Source: Zygnema cylindricum
Taxonomy: Eukaryota > Streptophyta > Zygnematophyceae > Zygnematales > Zygnemataceae
Length of the DNA: 64,000 bases
NCBI GenBank assembly: GCA_037447655.1
Contig: JBBHKE010002172.1
Location: 1 to 64,000, forward strand
Direction of reading: 5' to 3'
This document shows, one piece after another, positions 36,782-49,426 of the stretch (position 1 is its first letter; each line of letters starts with the position of its first letter). The notes below the pieces were generated by a model. It had not been told where the DNA came from. It saw nothing but the letters and a program-made list of their open reading frames with translations, and did no database searches. The position numbers were made by a program, and so were the translations under genes.

Positions 36782-37592
36782 GGGCGTGTTCCCATGTGTT
36801 CAAGTAAGGGTTTTTTTCCGTCGTTTTCACAGAAAATGGGACTTGCAACGAGAAATATTACGCCGTACGAAAAATGGGCAAAATCACAAGTACATTTTGC
36901 GTCAGTTTGGAACTACGACAAATTGGCTTTATTATCACCGCGACTCACTTCCAGCTCGTCTTCACACTTGCACTGGAATCAAATCGCGACCTGTTTTTTA
37001 CCAAAATACTACCCTATTGGCGAATAAAAATCCGGGATTACACGAGTCAAACGTTTTCAACAAATTTGAACGACGGAGAGTACACTCTAATTTTTCCCCT
37101 GTTCGTCACGCGCATGTACGTATGAAAATGACGAGCATGTACGGGAAAAAATCGTTGGGGTCTTGGACCTCCACTTTCATTCATGGGTCCTTTGCATAAA
37201 TTTACGTTGTCCTCGTCTCTCCCCCTCTTTCTCACTCATTTACACGAGATGCAACAATAATAGTATAAAATGAAAGATGTTTTTTTTATTTTTATATATT
37301 TATGGTCTAGGTTTGATGGCATGTCGAATGATAAAAGATAAGAAAACGAAATCGGGAGGCCTTGGCGGAAAATCTACGTACTGATGACGTCACATGGTAG
37401 CATGACTTCGCTATGTCACAAAACCCTAAACTTATACAACGTCAGAAAACCCCGACGTCTACAGCCGTCGCCGTTTTTGTATACGTTGCGCAAGTAATGA
37501 TTGACATAGGCACACTTTGAAAAGTACACCGTAAAATCTGCCCTAAAATCCAAAGTAGCGTTTCAAAGTTTCGGTTACATGGGAACACGCCC
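36782..37592. mobile_element. PIF/Harbinger-like non-autonomous element 3 (811 bp)
   Basis: The inverted ends GGGCGTGTTCCCATGT match perfectly. The flanks are GTA and TTA, close to the TWA target expected. Its right end read inward (CATGTAACCGAAACTT) equals the left end of element 1, so they are one family. The length is nearly the same. Confidence 0.75.
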
Positions 37593-38299
37593 TTACTTAT
37601 ACAAATGGCAAATGCACGGTGTACTGTACATATGTACTAGCGTAGCAAGTTTTTTGCACGTCTTTTTCTTCGCCTTTCTTCCCGTTCCCGTTGAGACTTC
37701 AAAGTGCAGTATCGTATTTTGCGATATGCTACGTGCTACGTGTCAGTTTCTTTCACAAAATCTGCGTTTCGAATATCGAGCCATGCTTTCTAAACCGTAG
37801 CGAGACTCGTTTTGGTGCCGATACGCAACTTGAAGGGATTTCCATTCGATGTGAGGAATCACATAATAAATCCGCACGTTTTAAATGTAGGTGAAATTAC
37901 AGTCACTGCCGTATGTTCACAAATGCCGTGTGGATTAAAAGCTGCCATTTGTCAGGCGCCGACCATTTGCTCTCGTGCCGTTTCGAGTCGCGACCAGTGC
38001 GCCCTGTCACGGCGAGAGGTGACAAAACCTTCAACTGTTCGTTGGTAATTACAAAAGAAAAATAGCTGGATTCAACATTTTCACTTATTGCCGATTCAGC
38101 AGGTCATGGTTGGAAAAATTCAACAATGATATACCATCATTCCAAGAGGTACAGTACCCATCGCTATCATCGATAGTGATTTTTTAGCCCTTACACACTG
38201 AATATTTGTAGCGCTTACACTATATTCAAATTAACTACCCAAAACGTTGTATGTTCATGTGGCTTACCGTTGGCGGCTTTATTTAATAGTGTTTAACAC
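37593..38299. other. No recognised feature
   Basis: Overlapping short frames (37579-38048) of under 80 codons, no domain. Confidence 0.4.
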
Positions 38300-38301
38300 T
38301 A

Positions 38302-38511
38302 CACCATGAGTAGTGTAGATGTTTTGTTTGCCACTTAAAACATCTTTTCTCCGTACACACTTGTTGGGTTTTCAATTTGAGACCGCCACTCGGAAGCTGA
38401 GAATGTTACCTTTCAATCGCAACTGTCATATCCTTAATCCGCCAAGTGTGTACGGAGAGAAGATGTTTTAAGTGGCAAAAAAAGCATTTAAGCTAATAGC
38501 GATTCGCGGTG
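38302..38511. mobile_element. TA-flanked MITE, copy G (210 bp)
   Basis: The right end CACCGCGAATCGCTATTAGC is well preserved; the left (CACCATGAGTAGTG) is eroded. TA flanks both sides (38300-38301, 38512-38513). The interior forms a long hairpin: GCCACTTAAAACATCTT faces AAGATGTTTTAAGTGGC. Confidence 0.75.
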
Positions 38512-38513
38512 TA

Positions 38514-40960
38514 CTTTATGTTTTGAGTCAAAAGAGAGTCGCCGAAATCAGAGTAGTTGCCTCTAATAACGACGAGAAGGATGTAGTGGTGCGTACTGAA
38601 TAAAAACCCATAACTTTACTAGGGTATTATAACCTTTGTTTTACCAAGCAAAACATTAAAGTCATTAAATATCGACAATTCCTTAAATGAATTACGAGTA
38701 CTTAAACAAACATACACAATCCAAAAAACAAATCCAACATATGATTTACACAAAAGCTAAAATTAAAACAAACGAAGTTGCATATTTATTTTTAGGTCGA
38801 CATCGAAAATACTAGTGGTATTAAATAATAGAAATCAAGCTCATTATCGTAAAGAAAAATCATCAAAATTGGTGACTACGAATTAGGATAATCGTATGGA
38901 TATAAAGTTATGCGAAGTCGACAGGAAACCATTTCAACATGTTTGAGTATAAAGAAGTTACACATGTTACAAATGACAATTCATCCGTAATTTATGATAA
39001 TACTCATTTTAGTTTCTATATTATTTGGAGGTTGTTATACATTTCCCTACATTCATACATTGCAACACAACGCCTCAACAACGTCAACATAATATAATTT
39101 ATAAAAATGCTTAAATTGTATTACGATTCCTACACGTTGGTAACAATCGCAACGTTTGCATGTTTTATTTTATGCAGTTATGACTTTCACCAATTCTCTA
39201 ACAAATTTTTTTTTCGGTTTTTATCATAAACTTGGATGTAATTGATGTGTGTGAAGTTTGTCATGCAAATTCAAGTTATGTTATAATATTGGAAATCCGG
39301 TGTAAAAGTATTTTACAAACATTTATATAACTTAACGTAAGTTATTAGTTTCACAAAATGCGTTTTGAGTATATATTGTTTTGTAAATGATAAACATTGT
39401 TAGGTCGTGGATTTGATGAATACACATAAACAAATTTCACTAACGACCGGTGGTACAAACTTATATTGTATCATGCCATCGTAGTTGTTTTTTTTTTTTA
39501 AATACATAATTGTTATTCACAACTTCACAAGAGCATACAATATAACCTTATTATTTATTTTACTTTAAACTCGTTAAATATAATATGAGAGTGTGCAATA
39601 AAATATAGTCGCAACACCACTTTGGTTTTTGATTGTTCCAAGCGTTTCGACGGGGATATTTGAAAAATAAATGTGTGTAATGAAAAACACTCTCGTATTG
39701 GGTTGTATTAAAAGTATGCGTCGACGATGAACATTCGTTTACACAACAAAAAATATTTGTAAACACGCATACAAAAATGGTATTCATAGTGAAAATATGA
39801 AGAGTGAAGTTACCGTTAAAAAAATCGTGCCATTTGAATAAAGCAGTCACGAGGCACGCTTTTTATTTTGTCAAGAGTTATGCTACAAACTAAATTTAGA
39901 TGGGTAAGCGATGTTGTAAATACATTTAAAACTGTCAACGTGTTATTGTTCATCTAATTATTTTCATATAACACTCGATAACGATGTATATGGAATTAAC
40001 ATTTTATAGGAGACGAGGGAGTCCCATTCTCACATTTTTACTCACCACCGAGGAGCGAAGCGATAAAATGTGTTTTTTATGTTTTTTAGTTTTTGTCATT
40101 ATCTTTTATAAAGTTAGACGTAGGTGATTGTTATTACATCACTGTAAGTTGTACCCCGCTTTCCTCACAAACACATTGTTTTATTGAATTGAAAATGTAA
40201 GGCGGATGGTAAACCTTTCCACATATGTCGACGTGTTATCGGTTTATATTGAGCATTCAAACATTTCACCCTGTACGTTTTTTTCTTATTTTTGCCTTTA
40301 ACTCTTGTTTTTCTTTTGCTTCACCAAATAATATATATATTTTTTATTTTTTTATTTAAAATCGGACAAATTAGACTCATTAAGATGTGATCATTGTGAT
40401 TTACTCAATATAAAGTTTGTGATGAACTTTGAAAATTTATTTTTTTATTAATAACCTACATAATTTTACGTCATTCTAATCAACCCATAGCCCTTTGTTT
40501 CCATTTTTTTGAGCATTCCAAATGTTCAATTAATAAGTTCACTTGCAAGTATTTTATTTGTTTACAATTTAGTTACTCCACATAATATTTTGAAAGCATT
40601 TTATCGACGCATTATATAGCAATGGTGATTATGTATATGTTACGAGCTTAGTTGTGTCTGGACATGTTGGCATGATTATTGTCACAAGCAACAGTAACCG
40701 TTCATATTCTGGGGGTATTCTAATTACTAGAAATCTTTGACCCCCTATAGTAGACAGTTCGAAACGTGTCGGTGAATTCACAAGGTTGGATTTTGTAGTA
40801 AATAGGTACGGAATGGAATTTCAAAGCATTTACGGTTTTGGCGGCTTTTATTTTTGTAATTTATTTTTCCCGTGCTCAGTAAAACAAAAACAATTTCAAC
40901 TGGCTATAAACTTTTTTTTTCTTACTTTTTTCGGTTTTTTTTTTTGTTTGTTTTATCGGG
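38514..40960. other. AT-rich intergenic DNA upstream of the CIP7-like gene
   Basis: Very AT-rich with homopolymer runs. No gene, no clear repeat. The promoter of the gene starting at 41309 should lie at its right end. Confidence 0.5.
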
Positions 40961-40966
40961 GTCTGC

Positions 40967-41079
40967 TTTCCTGTACATCCGTTCAAACTCGGCCAGCCGC
41001 CAGGAACGGAGCCGGCCTTCCTCTTTCCTGTACATCCGTTCAAACTCGGCCAGCCGCCAGGAACGGAGCCGGCCTTCCT
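40967..41079. repeat. 57-bp tandem duplication in the leader/promoter region
   Basis: The unit TTTCCTGTACATCC..GAGCCGGCCTTCCT occurs at 40967-41023 and 41024-41079 with no difference that I can see. It is GC-rich, unlike its surroundings, and ends ~230 bp before the start codon. It contains the inverted word pair GTTC..GAAC and GGCCAGCC..GGCC. Confidence 0.9.
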
Positions 41080-41308
41080 ACATGCCGGGATTACGAGGCA
41101 GCGAATCAGAGCCTTTGTTTTCCGTACAGTGCTGGCAATCACCGCCCTCTGGTAACAGGACCCTCTTCTCTGCAGAGCCACTCTGACAGAACTCTGCCCG
41201 TGGTCGACTTTCACTTTATGATTTGCTCTTTCCAATCTCAACTGCAATGGCTGCCTGAGAGCTCATATTATTACTCTATCATCTCTGTAATATCTTCAAG
41301 AAGACGCC

Positions 41309-44300
41309 ATGGGGGCATTGGCGGGTCTGAGCGCTGACACTATCCTCGACTGTGTGTTGTTCAAGCTCACAACCACCAGGACGAGGTGTTCACAATACTT
41401 TTACTTTGATGATTGAGTTCATTTCAGCTCTTTTTTTGGCCGTAAGGATTGTGGAAACGTGCTTTGTTGCTTTTGCTAATTGCGTTCTTTGTTCTGGAAC
41501 TTGTTTGCAGGTGTGAAGTATATGCTATTGCTAACGGTTTAAGTGAGAAGCTTAGCACTGGTTTACTTCGGCCGTTTATCTCGCACATCCGTGCTGCAGA
41601 AGAGCAAATTGATGACGGAGCGCACACTATTAAGCTGGAGCCAAGGAAGGAGTATCGTGATTCGAAGTCAACATCTGGCTCCAATGGCAGCAGAGATACA
41701 CATCCGTGTTCCTGGTTCACTAGAGGCACTGTTGACAGGTTTGTATGTCTCAAAGAACCGATACCAGATGGCCGTCATTCAATCACATTTTTTTCTTTCA
41801 GTTGACATTTTGCTCTTGAAATGTATTCCAAAACGATCAGTTTGGAGCTTTTTGAAAGGCGATACCTGATTACACGGAATGCAGTTTGAGAAATATTGAA
41901 TTTGCTTGTGAGCATTAACGACTAAGGTTGATCATCAGAGGTTGATTGCGATGTTCGTTTTTTTTTTTTTTTGTTCAGTGTTCTCAAAAAGTACGAGTGT
42001 ATATAATTTCATTTGACTTTTGATCTTCTTTTCTTGAACAGGGTCATCAGGTTTGTTACCTCTCCTAATCTTTTGGAGCGGATTATTGCTATCGACCTTG
42101 AACTAGCGCAGTTGGACGAAGTCATTCGAGTCAGCTTGGAGGAGGGCTACTATGTCGCTGACAAGGTGTGTATGTCCGAATAATTTATCGCAAAGCAGTT
42201 GACAGGAGTTTAATCTAAGAACAGTGGGGCCTCCAATGGCACCTGTTCTTTCTTGTTTTTGCTGGCCCTTCGTTTTTGTTCCACTAGAATGTGTCTTGCT
42301 TACAGTCTGGTGGAAATTATTGGGCTCTTGCAGGTGTATCAACGGATGGAGGCGAGTATATCTGGTGAGTAGTGCATACAGTGTCACGTGGGTGTTTGTA
42401 ACACGGATAACCTGACTCTCCATAGGCTTTCCTGACATTCAGTTCCTGCTGGTGTTTGCCATCTATTGGACGATGTATGCAGTATAATATAAAGTTAGCT
42501 CGAATTCTTTCCTGTAGTTACGGAATAAATTGTTGAAGCCTATTCCTAGGCATCTGCAATTTACTCCCAGACGAGTCCAAGAAGCTATGGAGGATTCACC
42601 CAAGGTTATTTGTAGCAATCCTGTAAACCAGTCTGCCTCTTGTGCTAGCTTGTCGTCTGTAACAAGTTTTTGCATTGTCCAAATAGATTCTGAGTCAGAG
42701 CATATTCGGAACTGAACTTAAACCTCATTTTTTCTCACAGAAAACTTTCACTCCATGGCTTTGTTTTTTGGCTGGATGTAAGTATACCACGCTGATTTAT
42801 TTGGATAGTACTACTGGGCTTTGATGAATCAGTTTTTTCTTCGCTTGGGTGTGAACTAAAGTATAGCTAGGTACCCTCTGGTCTGGCACCATAATGCTGC
42901 TAGATATCGTTTAGATTGTGGCATAATATCACTTCAATGAAATTCATGATGTCTTTTTTTCTCTGCATAGCCTCTAAAATTTCATCCCTTGGTTTTAGTT
43001 TAAGTACTTGGACGACAGTGGTTGCCAAGTGTTTGAAGCCATCAAATTATGGAAGATGCTGTATGAAACTACTGTTCCTCCATTTTTTTCGTTCTTGACA
43101 TTTCTGCTATACGAGGATTGTAAAAAAATTAAAAATACAGACCAAGAACAGGCAGTGAACAGTTTTTGGCTGCATTTAATATGCAGATTGCTATGAAGGT
43201 GGATCCATATCTTCCTCAGGGCACGGGCCTTCATCACCTGCATCAAGAGCGATATCTCCTGGGCGTCTACAACGCAAGGTATGAGTTTTCTTGCTCAGAT
43301 AGCGCTTATATACCACATTGCGGGACTGTTGTGTTTGGGACAGCTCCTTTTTCAAATTGACTAATTCTTGTTTGTTAATTAAAACTTGGCAAGCATTTTG
43401 CACAATGTACAACCATGTCTCTTATTTTGATGAAATTATGTTTTTGCATCCAACAGGGATCCAGAGGTGGCAGCAGCCCTGAAGTGGAAATGGAGGAAAC
43501 TGGTGAATTGGCCCGGTATGTTTGCTGGGCCGCAATATACTCAATGCAGATATCTGGATATCTGTCTTGGAAGCACCCGGGCATTTCATCTTTCTATATT
43601 TATTGAAACTTGCAGCTGTGCTTGTTCCGCTGTGCTAAGTCAGCTCAGATCTGGTCATCCTTTGTCAGTGAAGTACATATTTGTGGCAGTGATATTGACA
43701 TGAAAACTTTGCTCCAGGCAACGGAGAAAGGCACTCGAGTTTCGCCGAAATCTGCTCCGACGTGAGCAGGGTCTTGCTTTTGCTCGAGCAACCGCAGCTG
43801 GCTTTATTCAGGAGTCAATGCCGGCACTTGCAGCTTTTGCCGAATGTTTTGGGGCTGGCCGTCTCCGGTTGGTCTTCTTGCCCATCCACACAGTCGTTAT
43901 GTGTTTTGTAGCACATCTGGCCTGCCAATTTGCATTTAGCAAGATGTATGCAATACTACATTTTTGGCTGTGGTGGTAGCCGGGTAGTGAAGCTCTCTTT
44001 AGGCAGTGTCTCAGAGGAAATAGACTTTTAGATTAACTGAGTTAGACCTGTCTGCTTAACTCACGACATAACTATTGTCGTTGAAGTATCTCTCACCTGA
44101 AGTTTCAAAGACATGAAAATCAAAGTTTTGCAACCTTGCTCCACTTGTTTCACAGTGTGTTTTTGTCACCTTTCTTTTAGTGGTGTTCGGTGATTTTGTT
44201 GTCTTCATTTTTTAAAGAATGTAACACAATGAATTGCACTCAGCATGCGTGGCTTTGTTTGTTAAACAAAGACCACGATTCCCCTGATAGAATTCAGTTC

Positions 44301-47300
44301 AGCTTTGTGTCTTCACGGTGGGACTCCTAGATCACCTTTTACCTTTAAAACTCATGCAGTAATCAACTCTCTTCTAAGAATGATAATGTCCACAAGCTTT
44401 GTCCTTCCGGTTTGCAAGATTCCAATATTTTCTCTGCACCACCTTCTTCATGTTGCCCCTCTTCATTCCAGGATATATAGACAAAAATTAAAAAAACACA
44501 ATTCAAGTTACTAGACAAATGCACACCAAGCTTGTTGGATTGTTTGGATGCAGTTTCAAATGCCATCCGCAAAAACGGCAATATCTGGTTTTTGGTAATC
44601 ATTCTCCTCTTCATTTAGTGATGAATTCGTTTGTAACCCTGGCAATGGTCGACTGGAGCTAAAATAACTCTTCCATTTTGGTGTTCCTTAACCTTGAATC
44701 AATTCTCACATAGAATAATCTGGCAATTTTATACTTCCACCATGTCGGTCTCTTTCTAGAGATGAATGCATTCGAAAACTAAATAGTACAAAGAGTGCTA
44801 TGAGTGAGTTGTTTCTGAAATTGGATATTCTGTGATCTATCACAAAGCTGTTTTGAGAATAAAAATACCATCTGATCAACACTGTGTCTGGGAGGGGGGT
44901 GTGCAGGGAAGCCTGTGCAAAATTTTCAGCCTTGTCAAGGAGGAATGTGAACGGAGCGCGTTTACCCAGCTGTGCAGATAGTGTCGTTGGACAAGTTGGA
45001 TCCCACAGTGTTGCTGGAGATGAGGATACAGATTTCAGCGACTCGAGAAGTGACTCAGGTGATTATTCACTTGCACGGACGTCAAGGGTGGATCAACTTG
45101 CGCTTAAATCTTTGGTGTTTTTGTATCCAATTGGTAATCAGTTGGTCAGCATGAATTTGATCATCAATGAACCATGACAGTTTGTGGCCAGGGGCATTCA
45201 TGGGCTGACCTGAAGCCTTATGTTTACTTTTCAAGAAATCTTTGTTATCACTTAAGATTTTGGGAGCACCCAGAGTTTTATTTGATGGCATGGAGGATAC
45301 GTTGATTGGTTAAATGTGTATTACTGTAGTTCGCCGATTATAACATCAGTGCATCTAATTTGGAAGACATGTACTAAAAGCTGACTAGGTAGTCTCGCAT
45401 TGCTTTGTATCATCCTGCCAGGTACCTGAGTTGAAATGACCAGTTTAATCGTGCTTCCTCTAACAGTACGACTTCACTCTATTAAATCGTTGAGGGAATC
45501 AGTTTGTCCATGTGCTGGAAATTTGCCATTAGGAAGCATTTTTCTTCTTGGCGTCATCTAGGATCTGAACTTCTGGACCTGTTTACTATCACACTTATTG
45601 TGAGTCTTGTTGGGAATGATTTGCCAATTTGGAATCATTCGAATGTTGATACAATGACCAAGGGTCAGATGCTTTTCATTCTAACTTAGCATTTTTACTA
45701 GAACGATATTTTTAATTTAAGCTGTTAAGTGTACCTTTTCATAAACAGTATTAACCACACCAATAGTAATAAACACTTTAGCTGACTTGAATTTTATTTT
45801 ATTGTTGGGCTTGGGTTCAGGTTCTTCTCCACCTGGAATCGCAGTGCAGACAGAAACTGATGACTTGTTGCAAGATTCTTCTCCCCAATCGCGACAGTTA
45901 TCTTCAGGTGATGCTATGCTTATGGCCAAGAATGGGCATGTTCATAACATGCATTCATCTGTACCTTCTGCAACCCAGGACTTCATGACTTCTGGACATG
46001 AGAGTCTACATGCTGTTGAGGATGCTCACCACTCTCATGGAAGCCCGGGGCAGTTGAACACTGCTGGTTATCACAGGCCTGTCGCTGGAATTCCTGTTAA
46101 TTCTGTAGGATCTCCCGTTTCGCCTTTTATGTTTCAAGCTGGGCATCCTGGATCTATGCTCATGCAAGGAGGTGGCCATTATGCATATGCCATGGGTAAT
46201 TCAGATGGTTCTCTGACAATGATGCAAAGTCCTGATCACCACAGCCCAAATGGCTCACCGTTTGTCATTTTGCCCTATATGGGTAGCCCTCAAAGTCCAA
46301 CTGGCCGGAAGCTTCATCGGCACTCTGATGTGGGTGGCTATGGTGGGCAAATTTCACCTAACCAGATTAGATTGTCAGAGGGAAGATCTGCCTCTGTTTC
46401 ACCACCCAAAACAAGCTCAAAGAAATCCCAGTTAAGGTGGCGGACTGCTGGCCGAAAGGTTTCATCAATGCGGCGTGTTGTTGTCATCAAAAAAATTCAT
46501 GTAATGCAACAGCAGTCTGGAAAATCGTTGAGGTCTGCAGAGGGCAATGTGATGCATGAGACTGATGTTGATGATGATGGAGAACTAGATGATGAAGAAG
46601 AAGAGAAAGCTATCAACAGTTCGAAGTACCCAGGGAAGGTTACAAATTCGCAGACTAATAATGCCAAGGCAAATGGTTTAGTAGAGAATTCTGCGTGGCC
46701 GGATGGCAGAATGGTCAACAGTCACAGCTTATTGCACCTCGTCGCCAATGGGAAAGTGGGAAAGAAGAAGAGCATTGAGATGGGCTCAAGTGTTCAAGTT
46801 CCATTGGCTGGTGTTAAACATGAGGATACAGATGATTTTCCAGGGGCACTACAGGACGAGAGTGCTATGTCTCTTGTCAGAGAGCATATCCCTTTTAGTG
46901 ATAAGGTGTCAACAGCAGCTGTGGTTGCCAGCATGGGGGGTAAACTAGGGACTGCTAGCCAGGATGCCGACTTTGAGGAACCTGACATGTTCTTCGCAGA
47001 GTCCAAGCATGTTCGATCTACTAGTAGTGATGACCATCGAACTTTTCTTTGGGAAGATGAGCTGCGGGGTCCACTTTCAAATTCTGATATCCCTGAGCAA
47101 CCTGATTCTCATGAGGAGCCACACCATGGATTTCCGGTTGTGGAGCCTTTGCTCTTCCCGCCAAGCACCAGTCCTAAAAGGCAGCGTGTCGGCTTAGCAA
47201 TGCAAGAGGAGGAATTCAGGGGTCCAGAGGGAGTGGTTGCTGTTCGGCTGAGTGGGATAGAGGGTAACCCTGGACTTGATTGGGAGGACCCCGCTGGCAG

Positions 47301-49426
47301 TTCGATCCGTGATGATACCCTGGCTGGTCGGGCAGAGGTAAGAGAGGATGATTTCTTGGGTCGTTGGGAAGATACACTCGCGGGGAACTTGGATAGAGAT
47401 GTGGCTGGTCGGGCAGAGATAAGAGAGGATGATTTCTTGGGTCGTTGGGAAGATACACTCGCGGGGAACTTGGATAGAGATGTGGAGGCTGTGAATGTAG
47501 AGGAGCAGACTCCTCATAAACAATCTCATGAAGATGTATCAGAGAAGTCAGTAAAGTCCAGGAAAGGAGGCCCGACAATGTATGGCAAAAATTCTAGAGG
47601 TACCGGGCCAAGCAAGTCAAGACAGCTTGGCACCAGAAATCCAGAAAGTCAAATCGTGGCAGAAGCGCAGCAACGAGCACAAGATAGGCTGAGAATCCGT
47701 CAAGTGGAAGCAGCAAAGCGGAGGGTGAGTAAAATCTGTTTTGGGACATGGTTTCACACTTGGGGCAAGCATAATGCTTATATGACCAAGTAGTTGCTGG
47801 CTGGCTGTGTTTCAATCATATGGATCCTGGCTATATGGCAATGATTTGTGAATGTAGTAATGATACTGACTCTATTTTCTGGATTTAGAGAATTGTTTGC
47901 TTTGACTGTATATGGGAGGCGGCTGATTTACCTGCTAATAACCTATTTTTTTTTCCTTTGGTGTCATCCATTGATCAAATGATTGTGCTTTCATGGTATA
48001 TTTTAAGAAAAGTATTATTTTACTAGCTGCTGTTAGGTTGCTATTTATGATGTCGTACCAACATCTCTGAAATTGATCTTGTCTGAACTCCTAATTTTTG
48101 TAGGAGGATGAGAAAAAAAAACTAGAAGATGCAAGGAGGCAGCGTCTTGGAAGGATTGCATCAAAGGTTGGAGCCTTGCATACGCTTTCGAATGACTCTT
48201 CTTTTTCTCATACACGGACTTCTCGAGGCCCTACTCCAGAACGAGTTCCAAGAATGTCCAGTCCATCCTCACGTTTTTCACCCAAGCCTGGTATTTCTCA
48301 CACTCCTGCAAGCAAAACTGATTCCTCCACTCCCGTTCTGTCGCGTCCTAGGCCCACCACACCTCGTGCTCCCTCCCCTCAGTTACAATCCAGCAAGTCT
48401 GGCTCAGCGACACCTGTTAATCTGACATCTACTTCTCGTAACGGCAGGCAAATATCTGAGCCTAGATCTGGTATGTTGCACGGTAAATCTCTTACATCTA
48501 GTGCAGAAACTCTGAAGTCACAAAGAGTGGTCTCCTCACCGTCACGGAGACTTTTGTCCCCGACAGCTGCCACTTTGCACCGAGAAGCTTCAGTTGTGGA
48601 TTCCCAGAAGAAGGATGTTTTGGCCACTCTGCGCAAACGGCGAGCTTCTGACTCAGGAGTCCTGTTAAAGGTCAGCTCGATACCCTCTAAAGCGGTTTCA
48701 GAAGAAAGTCCGGTTAAGCCAAGTTCCTCGATTGTCGAGTGTGGGCAAGAAGAGTCTTCCGTAAGTTCCAATCTAGCTGAACTTGAGAAAACATCAAAGC
48801 CTGACGCTTTGCTGCCCCCCGTGTCCCCGGAGGAGACTGAAAATGGTTTGGTAGAAGCAGTGGAGGCAAGCAAAGAGGTGACGGCGAAGCTGTTTGGCTC
48901 AGACGAACATTGTGAGGGTGACGAGTCAGAAAAAGTGGCAGTGTTGTCTGAAATAGTGAGCAAAGCTCAACCTGCTGATCGGAATCCTAAAGCCATAGAT
49001 GTCGGGAGTGTTGCACAAACGTTGGCTAGTGGACATGAATCAGATCTTGAGGCAAAAGAAGACACTCCCAAGCGGCGTGGTTGGGCAGGTGATTTTTCAG
49101 ATAAGAAAGGAGTAGAGAAAGTGTCTCGTGAATCAATATCGAAAGTGGCTCCCGTAATTTCTCTTCCTGAAGATGATATGGAACTCAAAGGAGTGGTCGA
49201 AGGAGGAAATTCTTTCACGGAGCAGTGGAAGGAATGGGGGTCAAGCAAGGAGTTTACTTCCGAAGACAGCCATGTTGGTTACTTGGAAGAAGCCACATCA
49301 CCGGGCGAAGTAGGAGCCCAATCCATTCGCCGAAAAAGTGAAGGCAGTGGACAGCGAAAATCTGGACTGCGCAAACTATTTGGATTTGGTCGAAGGAGCA
49401 CAGCTCATTCAAGCAATGAGCCATGA
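41309..49426 (+). CDS. COP1-interacting protein 7 (CIP7)-like protein, ten exons
   Basis: Exons: 41309-41385, 41511-41738, 42042-42165, 42334-42364, 43187-43278, 43457-43515, 43718-43867, 44907-45058, 45821-47724, 48104-49426. All introns are GT-AG and all phases join, giving 1379 codons. The N-terminus has the family signature (ILDCVLFKLTTTRTRCE, then NGLSEKLSTGLLRPFISH and WFTRGTVDR plus RFVTSP). A second conserved block at residues ~204-254 reads RRKALEFRRNLLRREQGLAFARA..FAECFGAGRLREAC. A basic coiled-coil stretch follows at ~915-960 (AQQRAQDRLRIRQVEAAKRR, KKKLEDARRQRLGRI), then a long Ser/Pro-rich tail. The C-terminal GLRKLFGFGRRS matches the family's conserved end. Arabidopsis CIP7 is a nuclear protein that binds the COP1 light-signalling repressor and promotes light-induced genes; the same role here is inferred. 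The ATG sits in a strong context (GCCATGG). Exon 9 holds a duplicated 27-residue unit. Exons 4-6 are low-complexity and less certain. Confidence 0.88.
47323..47484 (+). repeat. In-frame 81-bp tandem duplication in exon 9
   Basis: Two copies (47323-47403, 47404-47484) encode the 27-residue unit AGRAEVREDDFLGRWEDTLA plus GNLDRDV (residues ~806-832 and 833-859). They differ at one base, giving Val or Ile. The near identity points to a recent event. Confidence 0.95.
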
